Origin: an uncultured Enterocloster sp.
GTDB taxonomy: Bacteria > Bacillota > Clostridia > Lachnospirales > Lachnospiraceae
Assembly: GCA_944382045.1 (NCBI GenBank)
Contig: CALWMT010000056.1
Coordinates: forward strand, 1-10,900
Reading direction: 5' to 3'
DNA length: 10,900 nucleotides
The position numbers and the translations under genes are program-made. Below are positions 1-5,552 of the stretch, piece after piece. Position 1 is the stretch's first letter, and each line of letters opens with the position of its first letter. The notes below the pieces were generated by a model that saw only the letters and a list, made by a program, of their open reading frames with translations, was not told the origin of the DNA and ran no database searches.

Positions 1-1134
1 GATATCTACATCCGGCACGCCGTTGGCGTCCTCATTGTCCCGTCCAATCTCAAATTTCTTGGCCGTACAGGGCATCACGCTGACGCTGACGATATCCTTG
101 GGGTCAATTCCCATCTTCTCCGCATAGTAAGACTTTACAATGGCGCCGAACATCTGCTGGGGAGACTTGCAGGAGGACAGATTCTCGGTCATATCCGGGA
201 AATAGTGCTCGCAGTATTTTACCCAGCCGGGGGAGCAGGAGGTGATGAGGGGCAGGACGCCGCCGTTCTGCACACGGTCAATAAACTCGTGGGCCTCCTC
301 CATGATGGTGAGGTCTGCGGAGAAGTCCGTATCAAATACCTTGTCAAAGCCCAGACGCCGCAGGGCGGCTGCCATCTTGCCCTCCACGTTGGTGCCGATG
401 GGAAGGCCAAACTCCTCGCCGAGAGCGGCGCGGACAGCGGGTGCGGTCTGCACAATTACATGCTTCTTCGGGTCCGCGATGGCCGCGAACACTTCCTCGG
501 TGCAGTCCTTTTCCTGAAGGGCACCGGTGGGACATACGGCGATACACTGGCCGCAGGACACACAGGAGGTCTCTCCCAGCCCCATGCCGAAGGCGGAGCC
601 AATCTCCGTGGCGAAGCCGCGGTTGTTGGCGCCGATAACGCCGATTCCCTGTACATTCTCACACACAGCCACGCAGCGGCGGCAGAGGATGCACTTGCTG
701 TTGTCGCGAATCATATGAGCTGCGGAATCATCAATCTCCGTGGCGCTCACCTCGCCGTCATAATAGCCTTCGTCCTCCACGCCCAGGTCGTGGGCCAGCT
801 CCTGGAGCTCGCAGTGTCCGCTGCGCACGCAGGAGAGGCAGGAACGGTTGTGGTTGGAGAGAAGAAGCTGGACGGTCTTCTTGCGGGAATCCATAACCCG
901 GGGGGTGTTGGTGAACACCTCCATGCCCTCCTCTGCCGGGTAGACGCAGGAGGTGACCAGCTTTCCATTTTTCAGCTCTACAATACAAACGCGGCAGGCG
1001 CCGATTTCATTGATTTCCTTTAAGAAGCAGAGCGTAGGAATCTCAATATGGGCCAGCCTTGCGGCCTCCAGGATGGTAGAACCCTTGGGAGCCGTAACTT
1101 CAATGCCGTTGATTTTAAGATTAATAGTCTCCAT
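1..1134 (-). CDS. hndD: [FeFe] hydrogenase catalytic subunit HndD/HydA (partial, C-terminus beyond left edge)
   Basis: Catalytic subunit of a soluble multi-subunit [FeFe] hydrogenase that interconverts H2 and protons plus electrons. The visible 378 codons read to the first base of the window without a stop. Residues 36-63 hold a plant-type [2Fe-2S] set (C36, C47, C50, C63). H95, C99, C102 and C108 form the His-ligated [4Fe-4S] site. C148/151/154/158 and C191/194/197/201 are two ferredoxin-type [4Fe-4S] sites. The H-cluster domain starts near residue 220. Its L1 motif is TSCSPGW (298-304), with Ser301 where the usual motif has a second Cys. L2 is MPCTAKK (354-360). L3, with the last two cluster cysteines, is off the window. 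The start at 1134 has a strong GGGAGG upstream and gives the normal N-terminus of the [2Fe-2S] domain. It lies 18 nt behind hndC. The cluster content fits the bifurcating (group A3) class; the group assignment is inferred. Confidence 0.95.
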   Translation of the reverse strand, partial: METINLKINGIEVTAPKGSTILEAARLAHIEIPTLCFLKEINEIGACRVCIVELKNGKLVTSCVYPAEEGMEVFTNTPRVMDSRKKTVQLLLSNHNRSCLSCVRSGHCELQELAHDLGVEDEGYYDGEVSATEIDDSAAHMIRDNSKCILCRRCVAVCENVQGIGVIGANNRGFATEIGSAFGMGLGETSCVSCGQCIAVCPTGALQEKDCTEEVFAAIADPKKHVIVQTAPAVRAALGEEFGLPIGTNVEGKMAAALRRLGFDKVFDTDFSADLTIMEEAHEFIDRVQNGGVLPLITSCSPGWVKYCEHYFPDMTENLSSCKSPQQMFGAIVKSYYAEKMGIDPKDIVSVSVMPCTAKKFEIGRDNEDANGVPDVDI

Positions 1135-1152
1135 GTTCGATTCTCCCTCCCT

Positions 1153-2943
1153 TTATCGCTTATAGATGGCGCCGAACTTACATTTCTCCATGCAGGCGCC
1201 GCACTTGATACACTTGTTCTGGTCGATGACATGGGGATTCTTCACGGAGCCGATGATGGCGCCGGCCGGGCAGGTTCTCGCGCAGAGCGTACAGCCGCGG
1301 CACTTATCCCTGTCAATGTTGTAGGAGAGCAGAGCCTTGCAGACTCCGGCGGGACAGCGTTTCTCCTTGATGTGGGCCTCATACTCGTCGCGGAAATACC
1401 GCAGAGTGGAGAGAACCGGGTTGGGAGCCGTCTGGCCCAGTCCGCACAGGGAGTTGGCCTTTACATAATGGCACAGCTCCTCCAGCTTGTCTAAGTCTTC
1501 CATAGTGGCCTGACCCTTGGTAATCTTGGTCAGAATCTCCAGCATGCGCTTGGTGCCGATACGGCAGGCCGTACATTTTCCGCAGGACTCTTCCACGGTG
1601 AATTCCAGGAAGAACTTGGCGATATCCACCATACAGTCGTCCTCATCCATAACAATGAGTCCGCCGGAGCCCATCATGGAGCCGATGGCAATCAGGTTGT
1701 CGTAATCGATGGGGACATCAAAGTGCTCTGCCGGGATACAGCCGCCGGAGGGGCCGCCGGTCTGGGCTGCCTTGAACTTCTTGCCGCCGGGGATGCCGCC
1801 GCCGATTTCCTCGATAACCGTGCGAAGCGTGGTTCCCATGGGAACCTCCACCAGGCCGGTGTTGTTGATTTTTCCACCCAGTGCAAAGACCTTGGTTCCC
1901 TTGGACTTCTCCGTGCCCATGGAGGCAAACCACTCGGGGCCGTTTAAGATAATCTGGGGGATGTTGGCGTAGGTCTCCACGTTGTTCAGGATGCTGGGCT
2001 TTCCAAAGAGACCCTTCTGTGCGGGGAAGGGAGGCCTGGGTCTGGGCTCGCCTCTCTTGCCCTCGATGGAGGTCATAAGAGCTGTCTCCTCGCCGCAGAC
2101 AAAGGCGCCGGCTCCGAGACGCAGGTCGATATCAAAATCAAATCCAGTGCCGAAAATATTCTTCCCCAGGAGCTCCATCTCACGGGCCTGCTTGATAGCA
2201 ATCTTCAAGCGCTCTACAGCGATGGGGTACTCCGCGCGGACGTATATGTAGCCCTGATTCGCGCCGATGGCATAGCCTGCAATGGCCATAGCCTCCAGCA
2301 CCGCGTGGGGGTCGCCCTCCAGCACGGAGCGGTCCATGAATGCGCCGGGGTCGCCCTCGTCCGCATTGCAGCAGACATACTTCTGGTCCGCATCATTCTG
2401 CTTGCAGAGCTTCCACTTAAGGCCAGTGGGGAAGCCCGCGCCGCCGCGGCCCCTGAGGCCTGCATCCAGAAGGGTCTGGATGACATCATCGGGCGTCATC
2501 TCGGTGAGAACCTTGCCCAGGGCCTGGTAGCCGCCAGTGCCGATATACTCTTCGATGTTCTCCGGATTGATAACGCCGCAGTTGCGCAGGGCAATTCGGT
2601 GCTGCTTTTTGTAGAAATCCGTGTCGCTTAAAGCCTTGATGCCGCCGGAGGGGCTCACGGTCTCCTGATAGAGAAGACGGGTAACCGGACGGCCCTTTAA
2701 CAGGTGCTCGGACACAATCTCCGGAACATCCCCGGGCTGCACCATGGAATAAAAGGTGGCGTCGGGGTAGACAATCATAATGGGGCCGAGGGCGCAGAGA
2801 CCATGGCATCCAGTCTCAACCACAGCCACCTCGTCTGAGAGACCCTGGCGCTCAATCTCCGCTTTCAGTGCTTCCATGATTTGGGGGCTTCCGGAGGACG
2901 TACATCCGGTGCCGCCGCAGACTAATACGTGTGAACGATACAT
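1153..2943 (-). CDS. hndC: NADH/NADP-binding flavoprotein subunit of [FeFe] hydrogenase, HndC/HydB (NuoF-like)
   Basis: Flavoprotein subunit, 596 aa, which oxidises or reduces NAD(P)H with FMN and passes electrons through Fe-S clusters to HndD. Domains in order: a thioredoxin-like [2Fe-2S] domain (C9, C14, C46, C50); the NuoF core with the glycine-rich GRGGAGFPTG (165-174) and GAGAFVCGEE (277-286), the FMN/NAD site; the NuoF [4Fe-4S] set C454, C457, C460 and C500; and a C-terminal 2x[4Fe-4S] ferredoxin domain (C548/551/554/558 and C578/581/584/588). Full-length NuoF ends before this last part, so the extra ferredoxin marks a hydrogenase-type or bifurcating subunit, as in Thermotoga HydB and Desulfovibrio HndC. 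The start at 2943 has AAAGGAGG ahead of it, 14 nt after hndB stops. Whether NADH or NADP is the substrate cannot be read from the sequence. Confidence 0.95.
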   Translation of the reverse strand: MYRSHVLVCGGTGCTSSGSPQIMEALKAEIERQGLSDEVAVVETGCHGLCALGPIMIVYPDATFYSMVQPGDVPEIVSEHLLKGRPVTRLLYQETVSPSGGIKALSDTDFYKKQHRIALRNCGVINPENIEEYIGTGGYQALGKVLTEMTPDDVIQTLLDAGLRGRGGAGFPTGLKWKLCKQNDADQKYVCCNADEGDPGAFMDRSVLEGDPHAVLEAMAIAGYAIGANQGYIYVRAEYPIAVERLKIAIKQAREMELLGKNIFGTGFDFDIDLRLGAGAFVCGEETALMTSIEGKRGEPRPRPPFPAQKGLFGKPSILNNVETYANIPQIILNGPEWFASMGTEKSKGTKVFALGGKINNTGLVEVPMGTTLRTVIEEIGGGIPGGKKFKAAQTGGPSGGCIPAEHFDVPIDYDNLIAIGSMMGSGGLIVMDEDDCMVDIAKFFLEFTVEESCGKCTACRIGTKRMLEILTKITKGQATMEDLDKLEELCHYVKANSLCGLGQTAPNPVLSTLRYFRDEYEAHIKEKRCPAGVCKALLSYNIDRDKCRGCTLCARTCPAGAIIGSVKNPHVIDQNKCIKCGACMEKCKFGAIYKR

Positions 2944-2957
2944 GATGCTTTCCTCCT

Positions 2958-3335
2958 TTACTTCATTCCAGTGGCGCCCATGGTGTATTTCTCAACGGGA
3001 TGTCCGCCGATTAAGTGGCGCTCCACTACCTCCAGGGCTTTATCCGGGTTCATCTTTACATAGGTAACCTTTTCCTTGCCGGGCTCCATGACCTCCACAA
3101 TGGGCTCATACTGGCACAGGCCGATGCAGCCGGTCTGGGTTACGGAAACCTTGTCCGTAAGTCCGCGGGTCTGTACCTCCTGGGCAAGAGTGTTAAGGAC
3201 CGGTCTGGCGCCTGCCGCAATTCCGCAGGTAGCCATGCCAACCACAACCCGGATATGGTTGTGGTCCTCAGCCCGGAGATTTACCTGGCTCTGCATCCGG
3301 TCTCTGATTGCTTTTAATTCTGCTAATGTTTTCAT
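2958..3335 (-). CDS. hndB: Thioredoxin-like [2Fe-2S] ferredoxin subunit HndB
   Basis: Small 125-aa subunit of the hydrogenase complex with the thioredoxin-like ferredoxin fold. It keeps the family signature GMATCGIAAGAR (33-44) and a second site TGCIGLC (68-74). Only three cysteines exist in the whole protein (C37, C70, C74), so a conventional four-Cys [2Fe-2S] site is incomplete. This may be usual for HndB-type proteins and was not checked. The reading frame is open further upstream to 3383, but the start at 3335 is chosen because AGGAGG sits just ahead of it and the first residues (MKTLAEL) look like those of relatives. The gene follows the GHKL ATPase gene after 51 nt and precedes hndC by 14 nt. 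It probably links or regulates electron flow within the HndABCD complex; its exact role in the family is unsettled. Confidence 0.9.
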   Translation of the reverse strand: MKTLAELKAIRDRMQSQVNLRAEDHNHIRVVVGMATCGIAAGARPVLNTLAQEVQTRGLTDKVSVTQTGCIGLCQYEPIVEVMEPGKEKVTYVKMNPDKALEVVERHLIGGHPVEKYTMGATGMK

Positions 3336-3357
3336 GCAATGCTCCTCCTGGTTATGC

Positions 3358-3374
3358 GTACTTTTATGAAGTAC
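3358..3374 (-). repeat. Small inverted repeat between the GHKL ATPase gene and hndB
   Basis: GTACTT and AAGTAC form a perfect 6-bp stem around a 5-nt loop, inside the 51-nt spacer of the operon, about 22 nt before the hndB start. There is no T-run after it on the minus strand, so it is not a standard intrinsic terminator. It could act as an mRNA processing or stabilising hairpin, separating expression of the ATPase from that of hndB. A 6-bp repeat can also arise by chance. Confidence 0.4.
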
Positions 3375-3386
3375 CGGGGCCATCTG

Positions 3387-3944
3387 TCACAGAATGGCTC
3401 CCTTGTCAGTTTCCTGCTGATTTTCTTTTAAATATTCCATGATGTACTGGGACACCTCCGGTGCGTCTAAGGGGACTCCGTCCAGAATCTCCCGCATCTC
3501 CCTGGTATCCAGGGTGAAGGAGGCGTCATTAAAGGTGTAGGTGTAGCAAAAATCTGTGTCTGGGTGATAGACAATCAGATTATGTATGGTGGCGTTCATA
3601 TCTCCCAGAGGCATCCGGTCGATGTGGGAGAGCCCAAACACGGCGGTGACAGTGGTCCCCTTTCCCGGCTCCGACTGGATGGAGAAGCTGCCGCCGGTGC
3701 TCTCTGCGGCAAACTTGAAAAAGGGAATTCCCAGTCCCACCTTACGGGTGGTTCGGGTCGTAAAGAAGGGGTCTGTGACATGGGAGACCTGCTCCGGCGT
3801 CATGCCGCAGCCATCGTCCGCAATGACAATGGCCAGCCGGTCTCGGGCTTCATCTACCGTGACCCGAATCTCTACCAGGGAAGCGCCTGCTCTGGTAGAA
3901 TTCTCCGATACATCCAATACATTCAGTGAAATCTCCGGCAGCAT
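3387..3944 (-). CDS. Stand-alone histidine-kinase-like ATPase (GHKL/HATPase_c) inside the hydrogenase operon
   Basis: A 185-aa protein made mainly of the Bergerat-fold ATP-binding domain of sensor kinases. It shows an N box (LDVSENSTRAGA, 10-21, with N15), a G1 box (DDGCGM, 43-48), an F box (TDPFFTT, 57-63), a G2 box (GLGIPFF, 70-76) and a G3 box (GKGTT, 94-98). There is no dimerisation/phosphoacceptor His domain, sensor domain or membrane segment, so it cannot be an ordinary sensor kinase. About 80 residues follow the ATPase fold (106-185) with no family I recognise. The gene starts 5 nt after the hndA stop with no clear Shine-Dalgarno sequence, which suggests translational coupling to hndA. 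Relatives begin similarly (a short Leu/Ile-rich helix before the N box), which supports this start. Placement among hydrogenase subunits suggests a regulatory role; the phosphorylated partner is unknown. Confidence 0.88.
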   Translation of the reverse strand: MLPEISLNVLDVSENSTRAGASLVEIRVTVDEARDRLAIVIADDGCGMTPEQVSHVTDPFFTTRTTRKVGLGIPFFKFAAESTGGSFSIQSEPGKGTTVTAVFGLSHIDRMPLGDMNATIHNLIVYHPDTDFCYTYTFNDASFTLDTREMREILDGVPLDAPEVSQYIMEYLKENQQETDKGAIL

Positions 3945-3949
3945 AGGCT

Positions 3950-4444
3950 TTAATTGTACTTGGCCAGAATGCCGGGCACGTCGTCGGGGGTAAGTCTTCC
4001 GTAGACCTCTCCGTTAATCATCATAACAGGGGCAAGTCCGCAGGCGCCTACGCAGCGGCAGGAATCCAGAGAGAATTTCCCGTCCGGCGTACATTCGCCA
4101 TTGGTGATGCCTAAAATTTCTTCCAGCTTCTTGAAAATCTCGCCGGAGCCCTTTACATAGCAGGCAGTTCCAAGACAGACGGAAATTTTGTATTTGCCCT
4201 TGGGCTGCAGGGCAAATTGGGCATAAAATGTGGCAACCCCATAGACCTTCTCCAGGGGAATGCCCATCTCGTCCGATATCATGGTCTGCACTTCAATGGG
4301 AAGATATCCGTAGATATCCTGGGCCTTCTGCATAACCGGCATCAGGGCGCCGGGCTCACTCTTAAGCTCGGCGATAGCGGCCTTTAATTCCGCTTCCTGC
4401 TCAGGGGTTCCGCTGAAGGGAACGGTTTGTTTTTTGCAAGCCAT
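3950..4444 (-). CDS. hndA: [2Fe-2S] NuoE-like subunit of [FeFe] hydrogenase, HndA/HydC
   Basis: First gene of the hydrogenase operon, 164 aa, homologous to the 24-kDa (NuoE) subunit of complex I. It has an N-terminal helical region typical of NuoE (YGYLPIEV near 45-52; VYGVATFYAQF, 67-77) and then a thioredoxin-like fold with four ligands for one [2Fe-2S] cluster: C90, C95, C131 and C135 (CLGTAC and CVGAC). It should sit next to HndC and take part in electron transfer near the flavin. Length matches the family. The start at 4444 has an AAGGAGG about nine bases upstream. The other operon genes follow closely behind it on the minus strand. Confidence 0.95.
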   Translation of the reverse strand: MACKKQTVPFSGTPEQEAELKAAIAELKSEPGALMPVMQKAQDIYGYLPIEVQTMISDEMGIPLEKVYGVATFYAQFALQPKGKYKISVCLGTACYVKGSGEIFKKLEEILGITNGECTPDGKFSLDSCRCVGACGLAPVMMINGEVYGRLTPDDVPGILAKYN

Positions 4445-4608
4445 CGTTTGTTGACCTCCTTGTTGTGGTGTGTGCTAGCAGCAAGCTTGAACTGCTGCGT
4501 AGATTGTGCAATATATCTATACTTTATCATAACTTTAAAAAAAAATCTACTGTTTTTTTGTGAAAAATATATCAATCTGCGGATAAATCAGAACATCAGG
4601 AAAAAGTG

Positions 4609-4637
4609 TTGAAAAAGGGGTAAAGGAATGGTATTCT
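4609..4637 (+). promoter_or_regulatory. Predicted vegetative (sigma-A type) promoter for the DRTGG-HydS-PHP cluster
   Basis: TTGAAA (4609-4614) and TATTCT (4632-4637) are separated by exactly 17 bp. The -35 differs from the consensus at one position and the -10 at two. Transcription should start near 4644 and give a leader of roughly 70 nt before the ATG at 4717. The first gene has the ribosome binding site GGGAGG at 4705-4710. Confidence 0.6.
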
Positions 4638-4649
4638 AATTGTATTAGT

Positions 4650-4687
4650 TTCGGTACAATCCGAAGGCGCGGCTGCTTAGAGGCAGC
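4650..4687 (+). other. Two adjacent small hairpins in the leader of the plus-strand transcript
   Basis: TTCGG (4650-4654) pairs with CCGAA (4661-4665) over a 6-nt loop, and GCTGC (4672-4676) pairs with GCAGC (4683-4687) over another 6-nt loop. Both fall in the predicted 5' leader, just upstream of the ribosome binding site. They do not match a riboswitch class I know, and no T-run follows, so neither is an intrinsic terminator. They may affect translation or serve as a protein-binding site; 5-bp stems are only weak evidence. Confidence 0.35.
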
Positions 4688-4716
4688 GGCCGGAAATATA
4701 ATTAGGGAGGCTGTGT

Positions 4717-5064
4717 ATGACGGTTAGGGACGCAAAGGACATTTTGGGCGCCAGAGTGCTGGCGGGGGAAGACCTCTTGGACCAGGAGGTGCGGTCGGCC
4801 TGCGGTTCTGATATGATGAGCGATGTGCTGGCATTTTCAAAGGACCACTCGATTCTGCTCACGGGGCTGTGCAATCCCCAGGTGATACGGACGGCGGAGA
4901 TGCTTGATATTGTCTGTATTATCTTTATCCGGGGAAAGAAGCCGGACGAATCCATGCTGGAGATGGCAAGGGAGCGGGGGCTGGTGATTCTTGCCACGGG
5001 GCACCGGATGTTTTCCGCCTGCGGCATGCTCTATAAGGCCGGGCTTGGAAGCGGGGCCATCTGA
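4717..5064 (+). CDS. DRTGG-domain protein, first gene of the sensor-hydrogenase cluster
   Basis: A 115-aa cytoplasmic protein that appears to consist of one DRTGG-type domain, a small alpha/beta module also found in some CBS-domain proteins and in phosphotransacetylases, and thought to be regulatory. Seen: an N-terminal helix (TVRDAKDILG, 2-11), alternating short strands and helices, and the LLTGLCNPQV stretch (47-56), with the late strand VILATGH (88-94). It has no catalytic motif or membrane segment. It is preceded by the GGGAGG binding site and the promoter at 4609-4637. The spacer to the next gene is 47 nt. A second, divergent DRTGG-like protein lies at 6947, so the two may pair. No ligand can be assigned; the family call is from sequence resemblance. 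Confidence 0.75.
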   Translation: MTVRDAKDILGARVLAGEDLLDQEVRSACGSDMMSDVLAFSKDHSILLTGLCNPQVIRTAEMLDIVCIIFIRGKKPDESMLEMARERGLVILATGHRMFSACGMLYKAGLGSGAI

Positions 5065-5080
5065 GGCAGTATGCCTGTAT

Positions 5081-5098
5081 TTGACAGAATTGACAGAA
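5081..5098 (+). repeat. Tandem 9-bp duplication in an intergenic spacer
   Basis: TTGACAGAA occurs twice in a row in the 47-nt gap before the ATPase gene. Each copy carries a TTGACA hexamer, but no suitable -10 lies 16-18 bp beyond either one ahead of the ATG at 5112, so it probably is not a promoter. It is likely a slippage duplication. Confidence 0.5.
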
Positions 5099-5111
5099 GG
5101 GAACGTAATAT

Positions 5112-5534
5112 ATGGAGGACGCAATTGTTTTAACCTATGATATACCCGCTGACGACTTTACCCGGGCAGGGGAGGCCAGCAGCGATGTGAAGCGCAAGCT
5201 CAAACAGATGGGGGTGGGACCGGATGCCATCCGCAAGGTGGCCATTGCCATGTATGAGGGGGAGATAAACATGGTAATCCACGCCAAGGGCGGGCAGATT
5301 ACGGTGGAGATTACCCCGGAGCAGATTCGGATGATACTTGCGGACGTGGGGCCGGGAATTCCTGATGTGGAGCTGGCTATGCAGGCCGGATATTCCACGG
5401 CGCCGGATGAGGTCCGCTCCCTGGGCTTTGGGGCGGGCATGGGCCTTCCCAATATGAAGAAATATACGGACGAGATGAGTATTGATACTCGGATTGGGGA
5501 GGGGACCACCATCACCATGGCCGTCCGGCTTTAA
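5112..5534 (+). CDS. Small anti-sigma/switch-kinase-like ATPase (RsbW/SpoIIAB/RsbT fold)
   Basis: A 140-aa protein consisting of a single GHKL ATPase domain of the serine/threonine kinase type that regulates sigma factors or stressosomes in Firmicutes. It shows an N box around YEGEINMVIHA (48-58, with N53), a G1 box DVGPGIPD (78-85), and a G2 box GFGAGMGLPNMKK (105-117). GTT (131-133) belongs to the last strand region. The glycine-rich G2 box is closest by eye to the RsbT-like switch kinases. No STAS-domain antagonist, PP2C phosphatase or sigma factor is encoded in the window, so its partner is missing or elsewhere. It follows the DRTGG gene after 47 nt with a modest AAGGGA binding site and precedes the HydS-like gene by 18 nt, so the three likely act together. 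A kinase role is inferred from the family. Confidence 0.85.
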   Translation: MEDAIVLTYDIPADDFTRAGEASSDVKRKLKQMGVGPDAIRKVAIAMYEGEINMVIHAKGGQITVEITPEQIRMILADVGPGIPDVELAMQAGYSTAPDEVRSLGFGAGMGLPNMKKYTDEMSIDTRIGEGTTITMAVRL

Positions 5535-5552
5535 AGAAACGAGGGATGATTT

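Larger units (their letters stand above)
4445..4716. promoter_or_regulatory. Divergent intergenic regulatory region between hndA and the sensor-hydrogenase cluster
   Basis: This 272-bp region has no credible gene and is much richer in A and T than its surroundings, especially 4509-4577. It must hold the start signals for both the leftward hydrogenase operon and the rightward cluster. A good rightward promoter lies at 4609-4637. For the leftward operon I see only a weak candidate: a TATGAT on the minus strand at 4531-4526 within an A/T tract but with no convincing -35 box, which would give a leader of about 75 nt. Near the hndA side are a short partial palindrome ATTG-N2-CAAT (4504-4513) and an AGCAG/CTGCT inverted repeat (4477-4481, 4492-4496). 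No recognisable Rex-type operator was found by eye. Confidence 0.75.

Noticed and set aside
205..1023. Long open frame of 272 codons on the plus strand opposite hndD
   Set aside because: It lies antisense to a hydrogenase subunit with complete Fe-S motifs, has no family resemblance, and is a by-product of codon bias in the true gene.
3336..3383. Upstream extension of hndB to the ATG at 3383
   Set aside because: The extra 16 residues do not resemble HndB proteins, and a strong AGGAGG precedes the ATG at 3335.
4511..4573. ATATATC direct repeat (4511-4517 and 4567-4573) as regulator sites
   Set aside because: It is 7 bp in an AT-rich tract, not symmetrical and not accompanied by a promoter box at a meaningful distance; chance is likely.
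5081..5112. TTGACA hexamers as a possible internal promoter before the ATPase gene
   Set aside because: The only -10-like stretch (TAATAT) is 19 bp away and overlaps the start codon, so transcripts would lack the start; the repeat is more simply a 9-bp tandem duplication.
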